Shown: piece after piece, positions 1 to 7,382 of the stretch
How positions within the stretch are numbered: the stretch's first letter is position 1
How the letters are laid out: each line of letters opens with the position of its first letter
NCBI GenBank assembly: GCA_900554525.1
Contig: USHL01000018.1
Span: 1 to 12,860, forward strand
Reading direction: 5' to 3'
Source of the DNA: an uncultured Oscillospiraceae bacterium
Lineage (GTDB): Bacteria; Bacillota; Clostridia; Oscillospirales; Acutalibacteraceae
Length of the DNA: 12,860 bases
Notes under the pieces: generated by a model
The model's database searches: none
What the model was told of the DNA's origin: nothing
The model's input: only the letters and a program-made list of their open reading frames with translations
Program-made: the position numbers and the translations under genes

Positions 1-54
1 CAGAATTCTTTCTGTGATGTTATGATACAGCGCGGCAAGATACAGAAACAGTAA
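1..54 (+). CDS. Possible C-terminal end of an unidentified gene (partial)
   Basis: Frame 1 is open from the window edge to a TAA at 52-54 and would encode a 17-residue tail ending RGKIQKQ. The other two + frames hit stops within about 25 bases. A strong terminator hairpin begins directly at the stop codon, which is what one expects after the last gene of a + strand unit. The piece is too short to identify and could be chance. Confidence 0.35.
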   Translation, partial: QNSFCDVMIQRGKIQKQ

Positions 55-93
55 AAACAGCGTCCGGATTAAACTTAATCCGGACGCTGTTTT
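54..93. terminator. Bidirectional intrinsic terminator between the left-edge gene and nadE
   Basis: The two 19-base arms, 54-72 and 75-93, are perfect inverted complements around an AC centre, with a GC-rich core (CAGCGTCCGG). The arms begin with AAAA and end with TTTT, so the transcript of either strand carries a U-run after the stem. It sits immediately downstream of the nadE stop at 95-97 (minus strand) and of the possible gene ending at 54. Confidence 0.9.
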
Positions 94-94
94 A

Positions 95-2014
95 TCATAT
101 CTTAAGCTTTTCCAGCTCTTTAAGCCAGCAGGCGGCAGAAGCGTCGGACGGCATACGCCAGTCACTGCGCGGTGAAAGCGTGACCGAGCCGACCTTGGGG
201 CCGTCCGGCAGACAGGAGCGCTTGAACTGCTGGGAGAAAAATCTGTTTATGAATACACTGAGCCAGTGCAGTATCGTTTCGGCACTGTAATCATCTTTGA
301 AGGCTTCGCGCGCCAGACGGAAGATTTTTTCCGGACCTTCGCCGAAACGCAGCATGTGGTAAAGGAAGAAGTCGTGCAGCTCGTAGGGACCTACCAGATC
401 CTCGGTTTTTTGAGCTATTTCACCTTTTTCGTTTCCGGGCAGCAGCTCGGGAGAAACCGGAGTATCAAGTATATCAAGCAGCACGTTCTTGAGCTTGGGC
501 TCAGAGCTTTCCGCTTCATAACGGACGATGTATCTTATAAGCGTCTTGGGAACAGATGCGTTGACGCCGTACATGGACATGTGGTCTCCGTTATAGGTGG
601 CCCATCCGAGCGCCAGCTCCGAAAGATCGCCGGTTCCGACGACAAGCCCGCCAATCCGGTTGGCGACGTCCATAAGAACCTGAGTGCGTTCGCGCGCCTG
701 TGAATTTTCAAAGGTGACGTCAAGCTTTTTTTCACTTTGGCCGATGTCTTTAAAATGCTGTCTTACCGCGTCGGTAATATTGATTTCCTTAAAGCTTACG
801 CCTAAAAGGCGGCATAGTTCTTCGGAATTGGAGCGGGTGCGGCTGGTGGTGCCGAAGCAGGGCATGGTTACTGCGGTTATATCGGAGGCGGGTCTGTTTA
901 AAAGCTTCATTGTGCGGACTGCTACCAAAAGCGCCAGAGTGCTGTCGAGTCCGCCCGAAATACCGATGACCGCCGCTTTGGAGCGGGTATGGAGCATACG
1001 CTTTTTTAGACCGTATGACTGTATTTGCAGAATGGCTTCGGCGCGTTCATCTACATCAAGGGTGTTTGAGGGCACAAACGGCAGCTTCGGAAAAACACGT
1101 GTAAGGGCAGTTTTACGCAACGGCTGATTGAATTCTATTATTCTTTCCGGAGCTGCGGCAGAAAAGCTGGTGTTTTTAAGGCGCTCGCCCGAAAGCTTTT
1201 GAACATCTATTTCACTTACGGTGAGAGAGCTTTCGCCGAAAGGCGGATTTTCGGCCAGCATAACGCCGTTCTCATATATCAGGCAGTGACCGGAAAATAC
1301 CGCGTCCTGAGATGATTCACCGTCTGCGGCCGAGGCGTAGATATATCCGCTGAAAAGTCTGGCAGAGGTGGCGGAAAGCAAGGTCCTGCGGTATTCGGCT
1401 TTCCCGATGACTTCATTTGAGGCCGAAAGATTTCCTATTATTACGGCACCGTTCAGTGCCGCTTTCTCAGCAGTCTGAGTGGCGGACCAAAGGTCTTCGC
1501 ATATCTCAAGGCTGAAGCTGTATTCAGATATGATCCTGTGGCGGAACAAAAGTCCGGCGCCGAACGGCACATTGTCTCCTCCTAAACGGATCTCGGCGTT
1601 TTGCGGCAGAGTGTCGCCTGAAACAAAATAACGCTTTTCGTAAAATTCTCCGTAATTCGGGATATAAGCTTTCGGCACGGCTCCTAATATTTTTCCGCCA
1701 TGTATGAGTACTGCGCAGTTGAACAGCTTGGAGTCAAACACAAGCGGGAGGCCTACTGCCACAGCCGGATATTTTCCTGCCGAGTATTCCGCCAATTCTG
1801 TAAGCGCAGCTTCGGCAGATTTTTGAAGTGTATGAGAAAGAAAAAGGTCCCCGCAGGTGTAGCCGGTTACGCAAAGCTCTGGAAGTATCAGCAGATTGAC
1901 GCCTTTTTCATCTGCTTTGTCAATGATACGCTTGATTTCCTCGGTATTCGCACCGACGTCTGCTACGGTGACAAGCGGTACTCCGGCAGCCGTTTTTATA
2001 AAGCCGTTATGCAT
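95..2014 (-). CDS. nadE: Glutamine-dependent NAD+ synthase
   Basis: This enzyme makes the last step of NAD+ synthesis: it amidates nicotinate adenine dinucleotide using ATP and ammonia released from glutamine. The 639-residue protein has the two expected domains. An N-terminal nitrilase-type glutaminase shows the Glu-Lys-Cys triad at E46 (ILPELCVTGY), K115 (VPKAYIPNYGE) and C172 (SLEICEDLW). A C-terminal ATP-dependent synthetase has the SGGLDS pyrophosphate-binding loop at 353-358 and the later GTGDLSELALGWATYNGDH stretch. The length fits the long glutamine-using family. The start was placed at the ATG at 2014 (protein MHNGFIK) because GGAG lies about 9 bases upstream. The 31-residue upstream extension is basic, unlike the family, and has no ribosome binding site. 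Stop is TGA. It is transcribed divergently from pckA and ends at a bidirectional terminator. Confidence 0.96.
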   Translation of the reverse strand: MHNGFIKTAAGVPLVTVADVGANTEEIKRIIDKADEKGVNLLILPELCVTGYTCGDLFLSHTLQKSAEAALTELAEYSAGKYPAVAVGLPLVFDSKLFNCAVLIHGGKILGAVPKAYIPNYGEFYEKRYFVSGDTLPQNAEIRLGGDNVPFGAGLLFRHRIISEYSFSLEICEDLWSATQTAEKAALNGAVIIGNLSASNEVIGKAEYRRTLLSATSARLFSGYIYASAADGESSQDAVFSGHCLIYENGVMLAENPPFGESSLTVSEIDVQKLSGERLKNTSFSAAAPERIIEFNQPLRKTALTRVFPKLPFVPSNTLDVDERAEAILQIQSYGLKKRMLHTRSKAAVIGISGGLDSTLALLVAVRTMKLLNRPASDITAVTMPCFGTTSRTRSNSEELCRLLGVSFKEINITDAVRQHFKDIGQSEKKLDVTFENSQARERTQVLMDVANRIGGLVVGTGDLSELALGWATYNGDHMSMYGVNASVPKTLIRYIVRYEAESSEPKLKNVLLDILDTPVSPELLPGNEKGEIAQKTEDLVGPYELHDFFLYHMLRFGEGPEKIFRLAREAFKDDYSAETILHWLSVFINRFFSQQFKRSCLPDGPKVGSVTLSPRSDWRMPSDASAACWLKELEKLKI

Positions 2015-2141
2015 AAATATAATCTCCGTTCCGCCGCTGCGGTGCCGCACCGTATGCTTAGCCCCCGTCAGCGGCAAACAGGGACTGCGTCGGCAAACAG
2101 CATACACAAATATGCCGGTATGCCCGGTGCGGTTTTATTAT

Positions 2142-2170
2142 AGTTTAAAGCTTTTTTTGCTCCGTGTCAA
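2142..2170 (-). promoter_or_regulatory. Probable nadE promoter (minus strand)
   Basis: Read on the minus strand, a perfect TTGACA (2165-2170) is followed 17 bases later by TAAACT (2142-2147), 4 of 6 matches to the -10 consensus. A perfect TATAAT lies slightly further down (2137-2142) but would need a 22-base spacer. The leader to the nadE ATG would be about 120 bases. I see no recognisable riboswitch in it. Confidence 0.5.
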
Positions 2171-2206
2171 TATTATAAAACGGCAAATTAACAGAAATTA
2201 AAAATA

Positions 2207-2224
2207 TTGTTAATTTTTTTACAA
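2207..2224. promoter_or_regulatory. Candidate Rex (NADH/NAD+ sensor) operator
   Basis: TTGTTAATTTTTTTACAA is an 18-base near-palindrome. It differs at one base from the form TTGTTAA-N4-TTAACAA used by clostridial Rex repressors. It ends 6 bases before the pckA -35 hexamer and lies in the divergent nadE/pckA region. The match is read directly. Binding by Rex is inference, and the AT-rich setting makes a chance match possible. Confidence 0.45.
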
Positions 2225-2230
2225 TCCCTC

Positions 2231-2259
2231 TTGCAATGCATGGAATGATACGCTATAAT
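2231..2259 (+). promoter_or_regulatory. pckA promoter
   Basis: TTGCAA (2231-2236) and a perfect TATAAT (2254-2259) are separated by 17 bases, typical of a sigma-A promoter. Transcription would start near 2266, giving a leader of about 36 bases before the pckA ATG at 2302. A Rex-like palindrome lies just upstream. Confidence 0.75.
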
Positions 2260-2301
2260 GTATAAGGCAGAAATTTGATTTTGCAAAAGGAGAATAAAAC
2301 A

Positions 2302-4086
2302 ATGACAGAGAACAAAACCGTTTTAAAATGGTTAGACGAAGTAAAAGCGCTTGTCAATCCGGACGAAGTCGTTTGGATAGACGGCAGCGAGGCACAGCTC
2401 GAGGAGCTGAGAAAGGAAGCTGTTCAGACCGGCGAGATGATAAAGCTCAACGAGGAAAAACTGCCGGGCTGCTACCTTCACAGAACTAATCCGAACGATG
2501 TCGCCCGCGTTGAGGACCGTACGTTTATCTGCTCCAGAACCAAAGAAAATGCCGGACCGACCAATAACTGGTGCGATCCTAAAGAAATGTATGAGAAACT
2601 TTATAATATCGCGCGCGGAACCTATAAAGGCCGTACGATGTATATAATTCCTTATTCAATGGGCCCGATAGGTTCACCGATTGCCAAAATCGGCGTCGAA
2701 GTTACCGATTCGATATATGTCGTTCTCAATATGGCAATTATGACCCGTGTCGGTCAAAAGGTTTTTGAGGTTTTGGGCGACAGCAACGACTGGGTGCGCG
2801 GACTTCACTGCAAGTGCAGTATAGATCCTGAAAATAGATATATCTGCCATTTCCCGGAGGATAACACTATTATATCTGTAAACTCCGGTTACGGCGGCAA
2901 TGTGCTGTTAGGCAAAAAGTGCTTCGCTCTCCGCATAGCTTCTTATCAGGGCTGGAAAGAGGGCTGGATGGCAGAGCATATGCTTATCCTGGGTCTTCAG
3001 AATCCGAAGGGCGAGGTAAAGTATATCGCGGCTGCATTCCCGTCAGCATGCGGAAAGACCAACCTCGCGATGCTTATTCCTCCGGAGTATCTCCGCAAGA
3101 AGGGCTATAAGATCTGGACAGTCGGTGACGATATAGCCTGGATGAAGATAGGCCACGACGGACGTCTTTATGCAATCAACCCAGAAAACGGCTTCTTCGG
3201 CGTTGCACCCGGCACTAACGCACATTCCAATTTCAACGCTCTTGAAAGCACTAAGAAGAATACTATATTTACCAACGTCTGCCTGAATCTTGACGATAAT
3301 ACCGTCTGGTGGGAGGGGCTTAACAAGGATCTTCCGGCCAACGCGCTTGACTGGAAGGGCAATCCGTGGGATCCTTCTAAATTTGATAAGTCTGATAAAT
3401 CAACCTATGCCGCTCATCCGAATTCAAGATTCACTGCTCCGGCAAAGAACTGCCCCTGCATTTCGGAAGAATTTGACAAGGGCGAGGGCGTGCCGATTTC
3501 GGCTATAATTTTCGGCGGCCGCCGTGCAAAGTGCGCTCCGCTGGTATATCAATCAAAGGATTGGGTCAACGGCGTGTTCGTAGGCTCGACTATGGCTTCC
3601 GAGACTACCGCTGCGGCTGCGGGTGCGGTCGGCGTTGTCCGCCGCGACCCGATGGCTATGCTGCCTTTCTGCGGATACAATATGGGCGATTACTTCAAGC
3701 ATTGGCTGGAAATGGGCGAAAAGCTCGGCGATAAGGCTCCGAAGATTTTCAACGTCAACTGGTTCCGTCTTGATGACGAGGGCAACTTTATCTGGCCGGG
3801 CTTCGGCGACAATATGCGCGTGCTCAACTGGATAATTGACCGCTGTGAGGGCAAGGCTGATGCAGTCGAGACGGCTATCGGTTATGTTCCGCGTCCCGAG
3901 GATATTGACCTTACCGACCTTGATATGGATATTGACACACTTAAATCTATTCTTAAAGTCGACAAGGAAGTCTGGATAAAAGAGGCTGCCGAGATAGAAG
4001 AGCATTACAAGAAGTTCGGCGACAAGCTGCCCGAAGAGCTGAGGGCTCAGCTTGAGAACCTTAAAGCTAATCTGGCTGAAATGTAA
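2302..4086 (+). CDS. pckA: Phosphoenolpyruvate carboxykinase (GTP)
   Basis: The enzyme interconverts oxaloacetate and GTP with phosphoenolpyruvate, GDP and CO2. In fermenting gut anaerobes it can run in the carboxylating direction toward C4 acids, although the sequence cannot show direction. The 594-residue product matches the usual length of the GTP-dependent family. It shows the family signature FPSACGKTNLAM at 246-257, which contains the P-loop with hyper-reactive C250 and K252. It also has the second kinase-type motif GDDIAWM (275-281) and the guanine-site region with NWFRLDD and FIWPGFGDNMRV. The ATP-type enzyme lacks these motifs. The ATG at 2302 is chosen because AAGGAG (2287-2292) lies 9 bases upstream. 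An in-frame TTG at 2275 would put the ribosome binding site inside the gene. It is monocistronic, with its own promoter and terminator. Confidence 0.97.
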   Translation: MTENKTVLKWLDEVKALVNPDEVVWIDGSEAQLEELRKEAVQTGEMIKLNEEKLPGCYLHRTNPNDVARVEDRTFICSRTKENAGPTNNWCDPKEMYEKLYNIARGTYKGRTMYIIPYSMGPIGSPIAKIGVEVTDSIYVVLNMAIMTRVGQKVFEVLGDSNDWVRGLHCKCSIDPENRYICHFPEDNTIISVNSGYGGNVLLGKKCFALRIASYQGWKEGWMAEHMLILGLQNPKGEVKYIAAAFPSACGKTNLAMLIPPEYLRKKGYKIWTVGDDIAWMKIGHDGRLYAINPENGFFGVAPGTNAHSNFNALESTKKNTIFTNVCLNLDDNTVWWEGLNKDLPANALDWKGNPWDPSKFDKSDKSTYAAHPNSRFTAPAKNCPCISEEFDKGEGVPISAIIFGGRRAKCAPLVYQSKDWVNGVFVGSTMASETTAAAAGAVGVVRRDPMAMLPFCGYNMGDYFKHWLEMGEKLGDKAPKIFNVNWFRLDDEGNFIWPGFGDNMRVLNWIIDRCEGKADAVETAIGYVPRPEDIDLTDLDMDIDTLKSILKVDKEVWIKEAAEIEEHYKKFGDKLPEELRAQLENLKANLAEM

Positions 4087-4098
4087 TGTTTGATTTGG

Positions 4099-4129
4099 AA
4101 ATCCCCTGCCGAAAAGCAGGGGATTTTTT
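4099..4129 (+). terminator. Intrinsic terminator of pckA
   Basis: Arms AATCCCCTGC (4100-4109) and GCAGGGGATT (4116-4125) pair around a CGAAAA loop and run into a T-tract to 4129. It begins 13 bases after the pckA stop. Confidence 0.93.
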
Positions 4130-4165
4130 GTTACATAAATGAAACTTTTTGTAACTGTATTGTAT

Positions 4166-4194
4166 CTGGTATTTTTAAATAGTCCATATATAAT
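4166..4194 (+). promoter_or_regulatory. Possible promoter of the MBOAT/SGNH pair
   Basis: A perfect TATAAT lies at 4189-4194 in the only gap between the pckA terminator and the MBOAT gene. The base positions 17 upstream (CTGGTA, 4166-4171) match the -35 consensus poorly, so the -10 is the main evidence. An AT-rich inverted repeat, AATAAT and ATTATT (4192-4197 and 4206-4211), overlaps the expected start site. Confidence 0.4.
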
Positions 4195-4230
4195 AATATT
4201 TGTAAATTATTCGGTTTGAGGAGGCGTGAA

Positions 4231-5631
4231 ATGGTTTTCAGCAGTTTGGAATTTATTTTCTGGTTTTTGCCGTTTTTTCTTTTTGTCTATTTTTTAATGC
4301 CTGTACGTTACAGGAATATAGTGGTTTTCGTATTCAGTATGCTGTTTTACGCCTACGGCGCGCTGGACAAGCCGGCATATATTCTCTTGCTGCTGTGCTC
4401 CATTTTGGTTAATTATACTTTCGGTATGCTGATAGGAAGAAGCCGGAACCATAAAAAGGCATTTCTTGCCGCGGGGCTGATTTACGATTTCGGAGCGCTC
4501 TTTATTTTTAAATACACGGATTTCTTTATCGGAAATATCAATGCTGTTATATCGAATTTTTCAATTAAGCCTCTTCCGGCGGCTAATCTGCTTTTGCCGA
4601 TAGGCATCAGCTTTTACACCTTTCAGGCGGCTTCATATCTGATAGATGTTTACCGCAGCGATGTTCCGGCGGAAAAAAGCCCGCTGAAGCTCGGTACTTA
4701 TATAGTTATGTTTCCTCAGCTTATCGCGGGGCCTATTGTCCGGTTTTCCGATGTGCGGGCAGACCTGAAAGACCGTATCTGCACCCGTAAAAAATTTGTT
4801 TCCGGAATAGCTTATTTTGTTTTCGGTCTCGGCTATAAGGTGCTGCTTGCAAACCGTCTCTCGGGGTTGTGGCAGGGAGTGGCGGGAATCGGTTACGAAT
4901 CGGTCTCGGTGCCGCTTGCCTGGATGGGTATTATTGCTTACAGTCTTCAGATATATTTCGACTTCTACGGTTATTCACTGATGGCGATAGGTCTGGGTAA
5001 AATGATAGGCTTCTCCTTTCCGCAAAACTTCAATTATCCTTATATATCGCGTTCAATGACTGAATTCTGGCGCCGCTGGCATATCACGCTCGGCACTTGG
5101 TTCAGGGAATATGTATATATCCCGCTGGGCGGCAACCGCAAGGGAGCGGCACGCACTTATTTTAATCTTTTATGCGTCTGGCTGCTGACAGGCTTTTGGC
5201 ATGGCGCGGATTGGAACTTCATTCTCTGGGGTCTTTTTCTGTTTGCGGTCATCGCTATAGAAAAAGCGGGGCTTTTAAAATTACTTGAGCGTTTTAAAAT
5301 ATTCAGTCATATTTATATGCTGCTGCTCATTCCGCTTTCATGGCTTGTATTTGCGCTGACAGACCTTTCGGATATATGGATATATCTCGGCAGGCTGTTC
5401 GGTGCGGGAGGAATTAATGTTTTTGAAGGGGATTATATCTCGTATTTACAGCAGTACGGCATTTTTCTGCTGGCGGGCATCCTGCTTTCGACAAAGCTGC
5501 CGAAGGTCATTTTAAAATATATACGTAAAAAACCGATAATTATGGCTGCGGTGCTTTTGGCAGTCTTTGCCGGTTCGGTTTACTGTATTTATATGGGTAT
5601 GAACGACCCGTTTTTATATTTCAGATTTTAA
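4231..5631 (+). CDS. MBOAT-family O-acyltransferase (AlgI/DltB-like)
   Basis: This is a polytopic membrane acyltransferase of the type that passes acetyl groups across the membrane to extracytoplasmic polysaccharides, as AlgI does for alginate and PatA for peptidoglycan. The 466-residue protein has about ten hydrophobic segments. It carries the family core motif TEFWRRWHITLG (H284), then WFREYVYIPLGGNRKG, and the FWHGADWNFILWG motif with the invariant catalytic histidine H324. The length fits AlgI homologues (about 460-520). The ATG at 4231 is preceded by GAGGAGG (4218-4224) at 6 bases. The in-frame TTG at 4216 lies upstream of that site and is rejected. The next gene starts 11 bases after its stop and encodes an SGNH-fold partner, the classic pairing for this family. 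The acceptor polymer is unknown, because no polysaccharide synthesis genes are in view. Confidence 0.93.
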   Translation: MVFSSLEFIFWFLPFFLFVYFLMPVRYRNIVVFVFSMLFYAYGALDKPAYILLLLCSILVNYTFGMLIGRSRNHKKAFLAAGLIYDFGALFIFKYTDFFIGNINAVISNFSIKPLPAANLLLPIGISFYTFQAASYLIDVYRSDVPAEKSPLKLGTYIVMFPQLIAGPIVRFSDVRADLKDRICTRKKFVSGIAYFVFGLGYKVLLANRLSGLWQGVAGIGYESVSVPLAWMGIIAYSLQIYFDFYGYSLMAIGLGKMIGFSFPQNFNYPYISRSMTEFWRRWHITLGTWFREYVYIPLGGNRKGAARTYFNLLCVWLLTGFWHGADWNFILWGLFLFAVIAIEKAGLLKLLERFKIFSHIYMLLLIPLSWLVFALTDLSDIWIYLGRLFGAGGINVFEGDYISYLQQYGIFLLAGILLSTKLPKVILKYIRKKPIIMAAVLLAVFAGSVYCIYMGMNDPFLYFRF

Positions 5632-5642
5632 GGTGATCCAAA

Positions 5643-6533
5643 ATGAACAGAAAGGTCATAAATGTACTGCTTGCGCTTATCACGGCCGCAATAACCGTGG
5701 CGTTTGTGATAGGAGGGGTTCATATATTTTCAAAGCAGATAGAGGCTACAAGGCCTATAACCGCTCCGGAAACTTCTGTAATTGTGCCGGACTCATCTGA
5801 CACATCTGACTCATCGGATACGAATACCTCCTCCGCAGATAATTCTTCTTCGGAAGCACCGTCCTCTTCGGCTTCCTCCGGCTCGGCAGTTTCCGAGGAT
5901 CAGCCGTCTTCTGTGCCGCCTGTTACTTCCTCTTCCGATTCAAAGACAGAATCCGGAAGCATACCCGAGGGCTTTTTCGAAGACTCGCTGTTTATCGGCG
6001 ATTCACGTACAGTGGGGCTGCGCGATTACGGAGGCCTTTCGGGCGCGGACTTCTTCGCAAGTACGGGGATGAGCGTGTATAAAATAAATAAAGATAAAAT
6101 CAAGGTGAACGGTCTTGGTGAGGTTACTCTTGATGAATTGCTGAAAAGCCGTAAATACGGGAAAATATATCTGATGCTCGGTATAAATGAGCTCGGCTAT
6201 AAACAGTCGCAGACTATAAAAAAGTATTCCGAGCTGGTTGACCGAATCAAAGCGCTTCAGCCGCAGGCGAAAATTATCCTTCAGGCTAACCTGCATATAA
6301 CCCAGAAGCGTTCGGCGGGCGATAAGATATATAATAACGCCAATATCAACGCGTTTAATAACGAGGTTGCAAAGCTTGCCGATAATAAAACAGTGTATTA
6401 TATAGATGTGAACCTGGTTTTTGATGACGCGTCGGGCGGTCTTGATCCTAAGTATACCAGCGACAATACTCACATTTTGGGCAAATATTACCGTGTTTGG
6501 GGCAGCTGGATATGTGAAAACTCACAACTATGA
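5643..6533 (+). CDS. Membrane-anchored SGNH/GDSL-fold protein, probable O-acetyltransferase partner of the MBOAT
   Basis: The 296-residue protein starts with one membrane segment (about residues 6-30). A low-complexity Ser/Asp/Thr/Pro linker follows (about 44-105), then an extracytoplasmic SGNH domain. The catalytic elements are visible: S121 in FIGDSRTVG (block I), G180 and N182 in MLGINELG (block III), and D274 and H277 in the SDNTH block V. Such proteins beside an MBOAT (as with AlgJ/AlgX or PatB) take acetyl groups from the membrane partner and place them on a polymer; some are esterases instead. The linker probably spans cell wall. AAGGTGA (5630-5636) overlaps the upstream stop, giving tight coupling to the MBOAT gene. 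Stop is TGA. There is no GC-rich terminator directly after it. Confidence 0.88.
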   Translation: MNRKVINVLLALITAAITVAFVIGGVHIFSKQIEATRPITAPETSVIVPDSSDTSDSSDTNTSSADNSSSEAPSSSASSGSAVSEDQPSSVPPVTSSSDSKTESGSIPEGFFEDSLFIGDSRTVGLRDYGGLSGADFFASTGMSVYKINKDKIKVNGLGEVTLDELLKSRKYGKIYLMLGINELGYKQSQTIKKYSELVDRIKALQPQAKIILQANLHITQKRSAGDKIYNNANINAFNNEVAKLADNKTVYYIDVNLVFDDASGGLDPKYTSDNTHILGKYYRVWGSWICENSQL

Positions 6534-6558
6534 TTTTAAAAATTTTCCTTTTTTACCC

Positions 6559-6587
6559 TTGTAAAAACAAGCCGTATGTGATACAAT
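6559..6587 (+). promoter_or_regulatory. Promoter of the SipW/TasA-like operon
   Basis: TTGTAA (6559-6564) and TACAAT (6582-6587) are spaced by 17 bases, with an extended -10 TG at 6579-6580. The -35 is embedded in a small inverted repeat, CTTGT-AAAA-ACAAG (6558-6571), which might bind a regulator. Transcription from near 6594 would give a leader of about 145 bases before the signal peptidase ATG. Confidence 0.7.
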
Positions 6588-6664
6588 GTATAACGCAGGT
6601 TAGATATAAGATGTTCACAAAAAGGGCTTGATGAAAAATGTATATTAAGTTCAATAGAAATAAA

Positions 6665-6719
6665 AACAGTACGTTTCGGTAGGCATAAATATTTCCTGTC
6701 GGGGGTACTGTTATTTTTT
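6665..6719 (+). terminator. Leader hairpin with U-tract: probable attenuator ahead of the signal peptidase gene
   Basis: Arm 6665-6672 (AACAGTAC) pairs perfectly with 6705-6712 (GTACTGTT). Inside it, 6674-6683 pairs with 6695-6704, with several G-U pairs, around an 11-base AT-rich loop and one bulged G. ATTTTTT follows at 6713-6719, as in an intrinsic terminator. Only 19 bases separate the T-tract from the ATG at 6739, and they hold the ribosome binding site, so no promoter fits downstream. Any transcript of the operon must read through this hairpin. An alternative pairing of 6674-6682 with 6718-6726, reaching into the ribosome binding site, can be drawn by hand. The ligand or factor is unknown. 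Confidence 0.6.
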
Positions 6720-6738
6720 GCCGAAGGGGGGCGCTGCG

Positions 6739-7356
6739 ATGAACAAAAAAATATCCGGAGCGCTTCATTGGCTCGGAAGCTTTGTTTCCACTTTCCTCGT
6801 TGCGCTGGTAACAATGCTTGCCCTGCTTTTTGTCGGGGTAAGGCTTGCCGGAATAAATCTGTTCAATGTGGAAAGCGGAAGTATGTCACCGAAATATCCG
6901 GTTAATTCTCTGGTGTTTGTTAAAAAGGTAGACCCCTCCACCATAAAAGAGGGCGATGTGATTACATATGTGCTTAATGATGACGGAATGCTGGTCACTC
7001 ACAGAGTAATAGAGGTTGATAAAAACGCCGAAACATTTATTACAAAGGGCGACGCCAACAATGTGGAGGATGCAAAGCCGGTAAGCTTCGGCAATACTGT
7101 CGGCAAGGTGGTTTTCTCTATTCCTCATATCGGCGCGGCGGTGGCCAAGCTTACAGCGGCGGAAAACCGGCCTTATATGATTGCGGCTATAATTGTTATT
7201 CTGCTGCTTTCGTTTATATTTGAATATTTCGAACGCCGTGCGAAAAAACAGCGCGAGCGTCTTGAAGCGATAAAGGAGCTTGGCTCCAATGATGAGCCTC
7301 CGCTTTTTACGCTTGAAGAAACCGAATCAATACCTTCTGATAAACAGGGGTTTTGA
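6739..7356 (+). CDS. Signal peptidase I, SipW (ER/archaeal) type
   Basis: This membrane peptidase removes signal peptides from exported proteins. The SipW subtype is dedicated to TasA/camelysin-like substrates. The 205-residue protein has an N-terminal membrane segment (about 9-36), the catalytic serine S48 in VESGSMSPKYP, and H88 in the LVTHRV motif where bacterial-type enzymes have lysine. The GDxN region has D105 and D111 (KGDANNVED). A second membrane segment (about 150-168) is followed by a charged cytoplasmic tail of about 35 residues. Ser-His chemistry is the hallmark of the SipW subtype. The ATG at 6739 follows AAGGGGG (6724-6730). It leads an operon whose four following genes all encode proteins with the matching type of signal peptide, so they are the likely substrates. 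A sipW-like name fits, but orthology to the Bacillus gene is not proven. Confidence 0.93.
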   Translation: MNKKISGALHWLGSFVSTFLVALVTMLALLFVGVRLAGINLFNVESGSMSPKYPVNSLVFVKKVDPSTIKEGDVITYVLNDDGMLVTHRVIEVDKNAETFITKGDANNVEDAKPVSFGNTVGKVVFSIPHIGAAVAKLTAAENRPYMIAAIIVILLLSFIFEYFERRAKKQRERLEAIKELGSNDEPPLFTLEETESIPSDKQGF

Positions 7357-7382
7357 GATAAATCAGGAAAGAAGGAAAAAGA

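Noticed and set aside
266..1127. Open frames on the + strand inside nadE, and similar long frames opposite pckA and the beta-helix genes
   Set aside because: They are shadows of well-supported genes on the opposite strand or in another frame, with no ribosome binding sites and no recognisable protein features.
2015..2107. N-terminal extension of nadE by 31 residues
   Set aside because: The extension is arginine-rich and unlike the family, while the ATG at 2014 has a good ribosome binding site and gives the normal length.
5782..5940. Microsatellite-like Ser/Asp codon repeats in the SGNH gene as a phase-variation tract
   Set aside because: The codons are mixed and the repeats imperfect, with no homopolymer or perfect short unit long enough to slip. 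It is better read as a low-complexity wall-spanning linker.
6631..6648. Leader peptide ATG AAA AAT GTA TAT TAA in the signal peptidase leader
   Set aside because: It is only five codons long with a weak upstream GGG. It is too short to separate from chance, and it has no run of regulatory codons.
6590..6664. Cyclic di-GMP or another known riboswitch aptamer in the leader of the surface operon
   Set aside because: I looked for the conserved GEMM-type blocks and other familiar aptamer cores and did not find them; the segment is AT-rich with no stable helices apparent.
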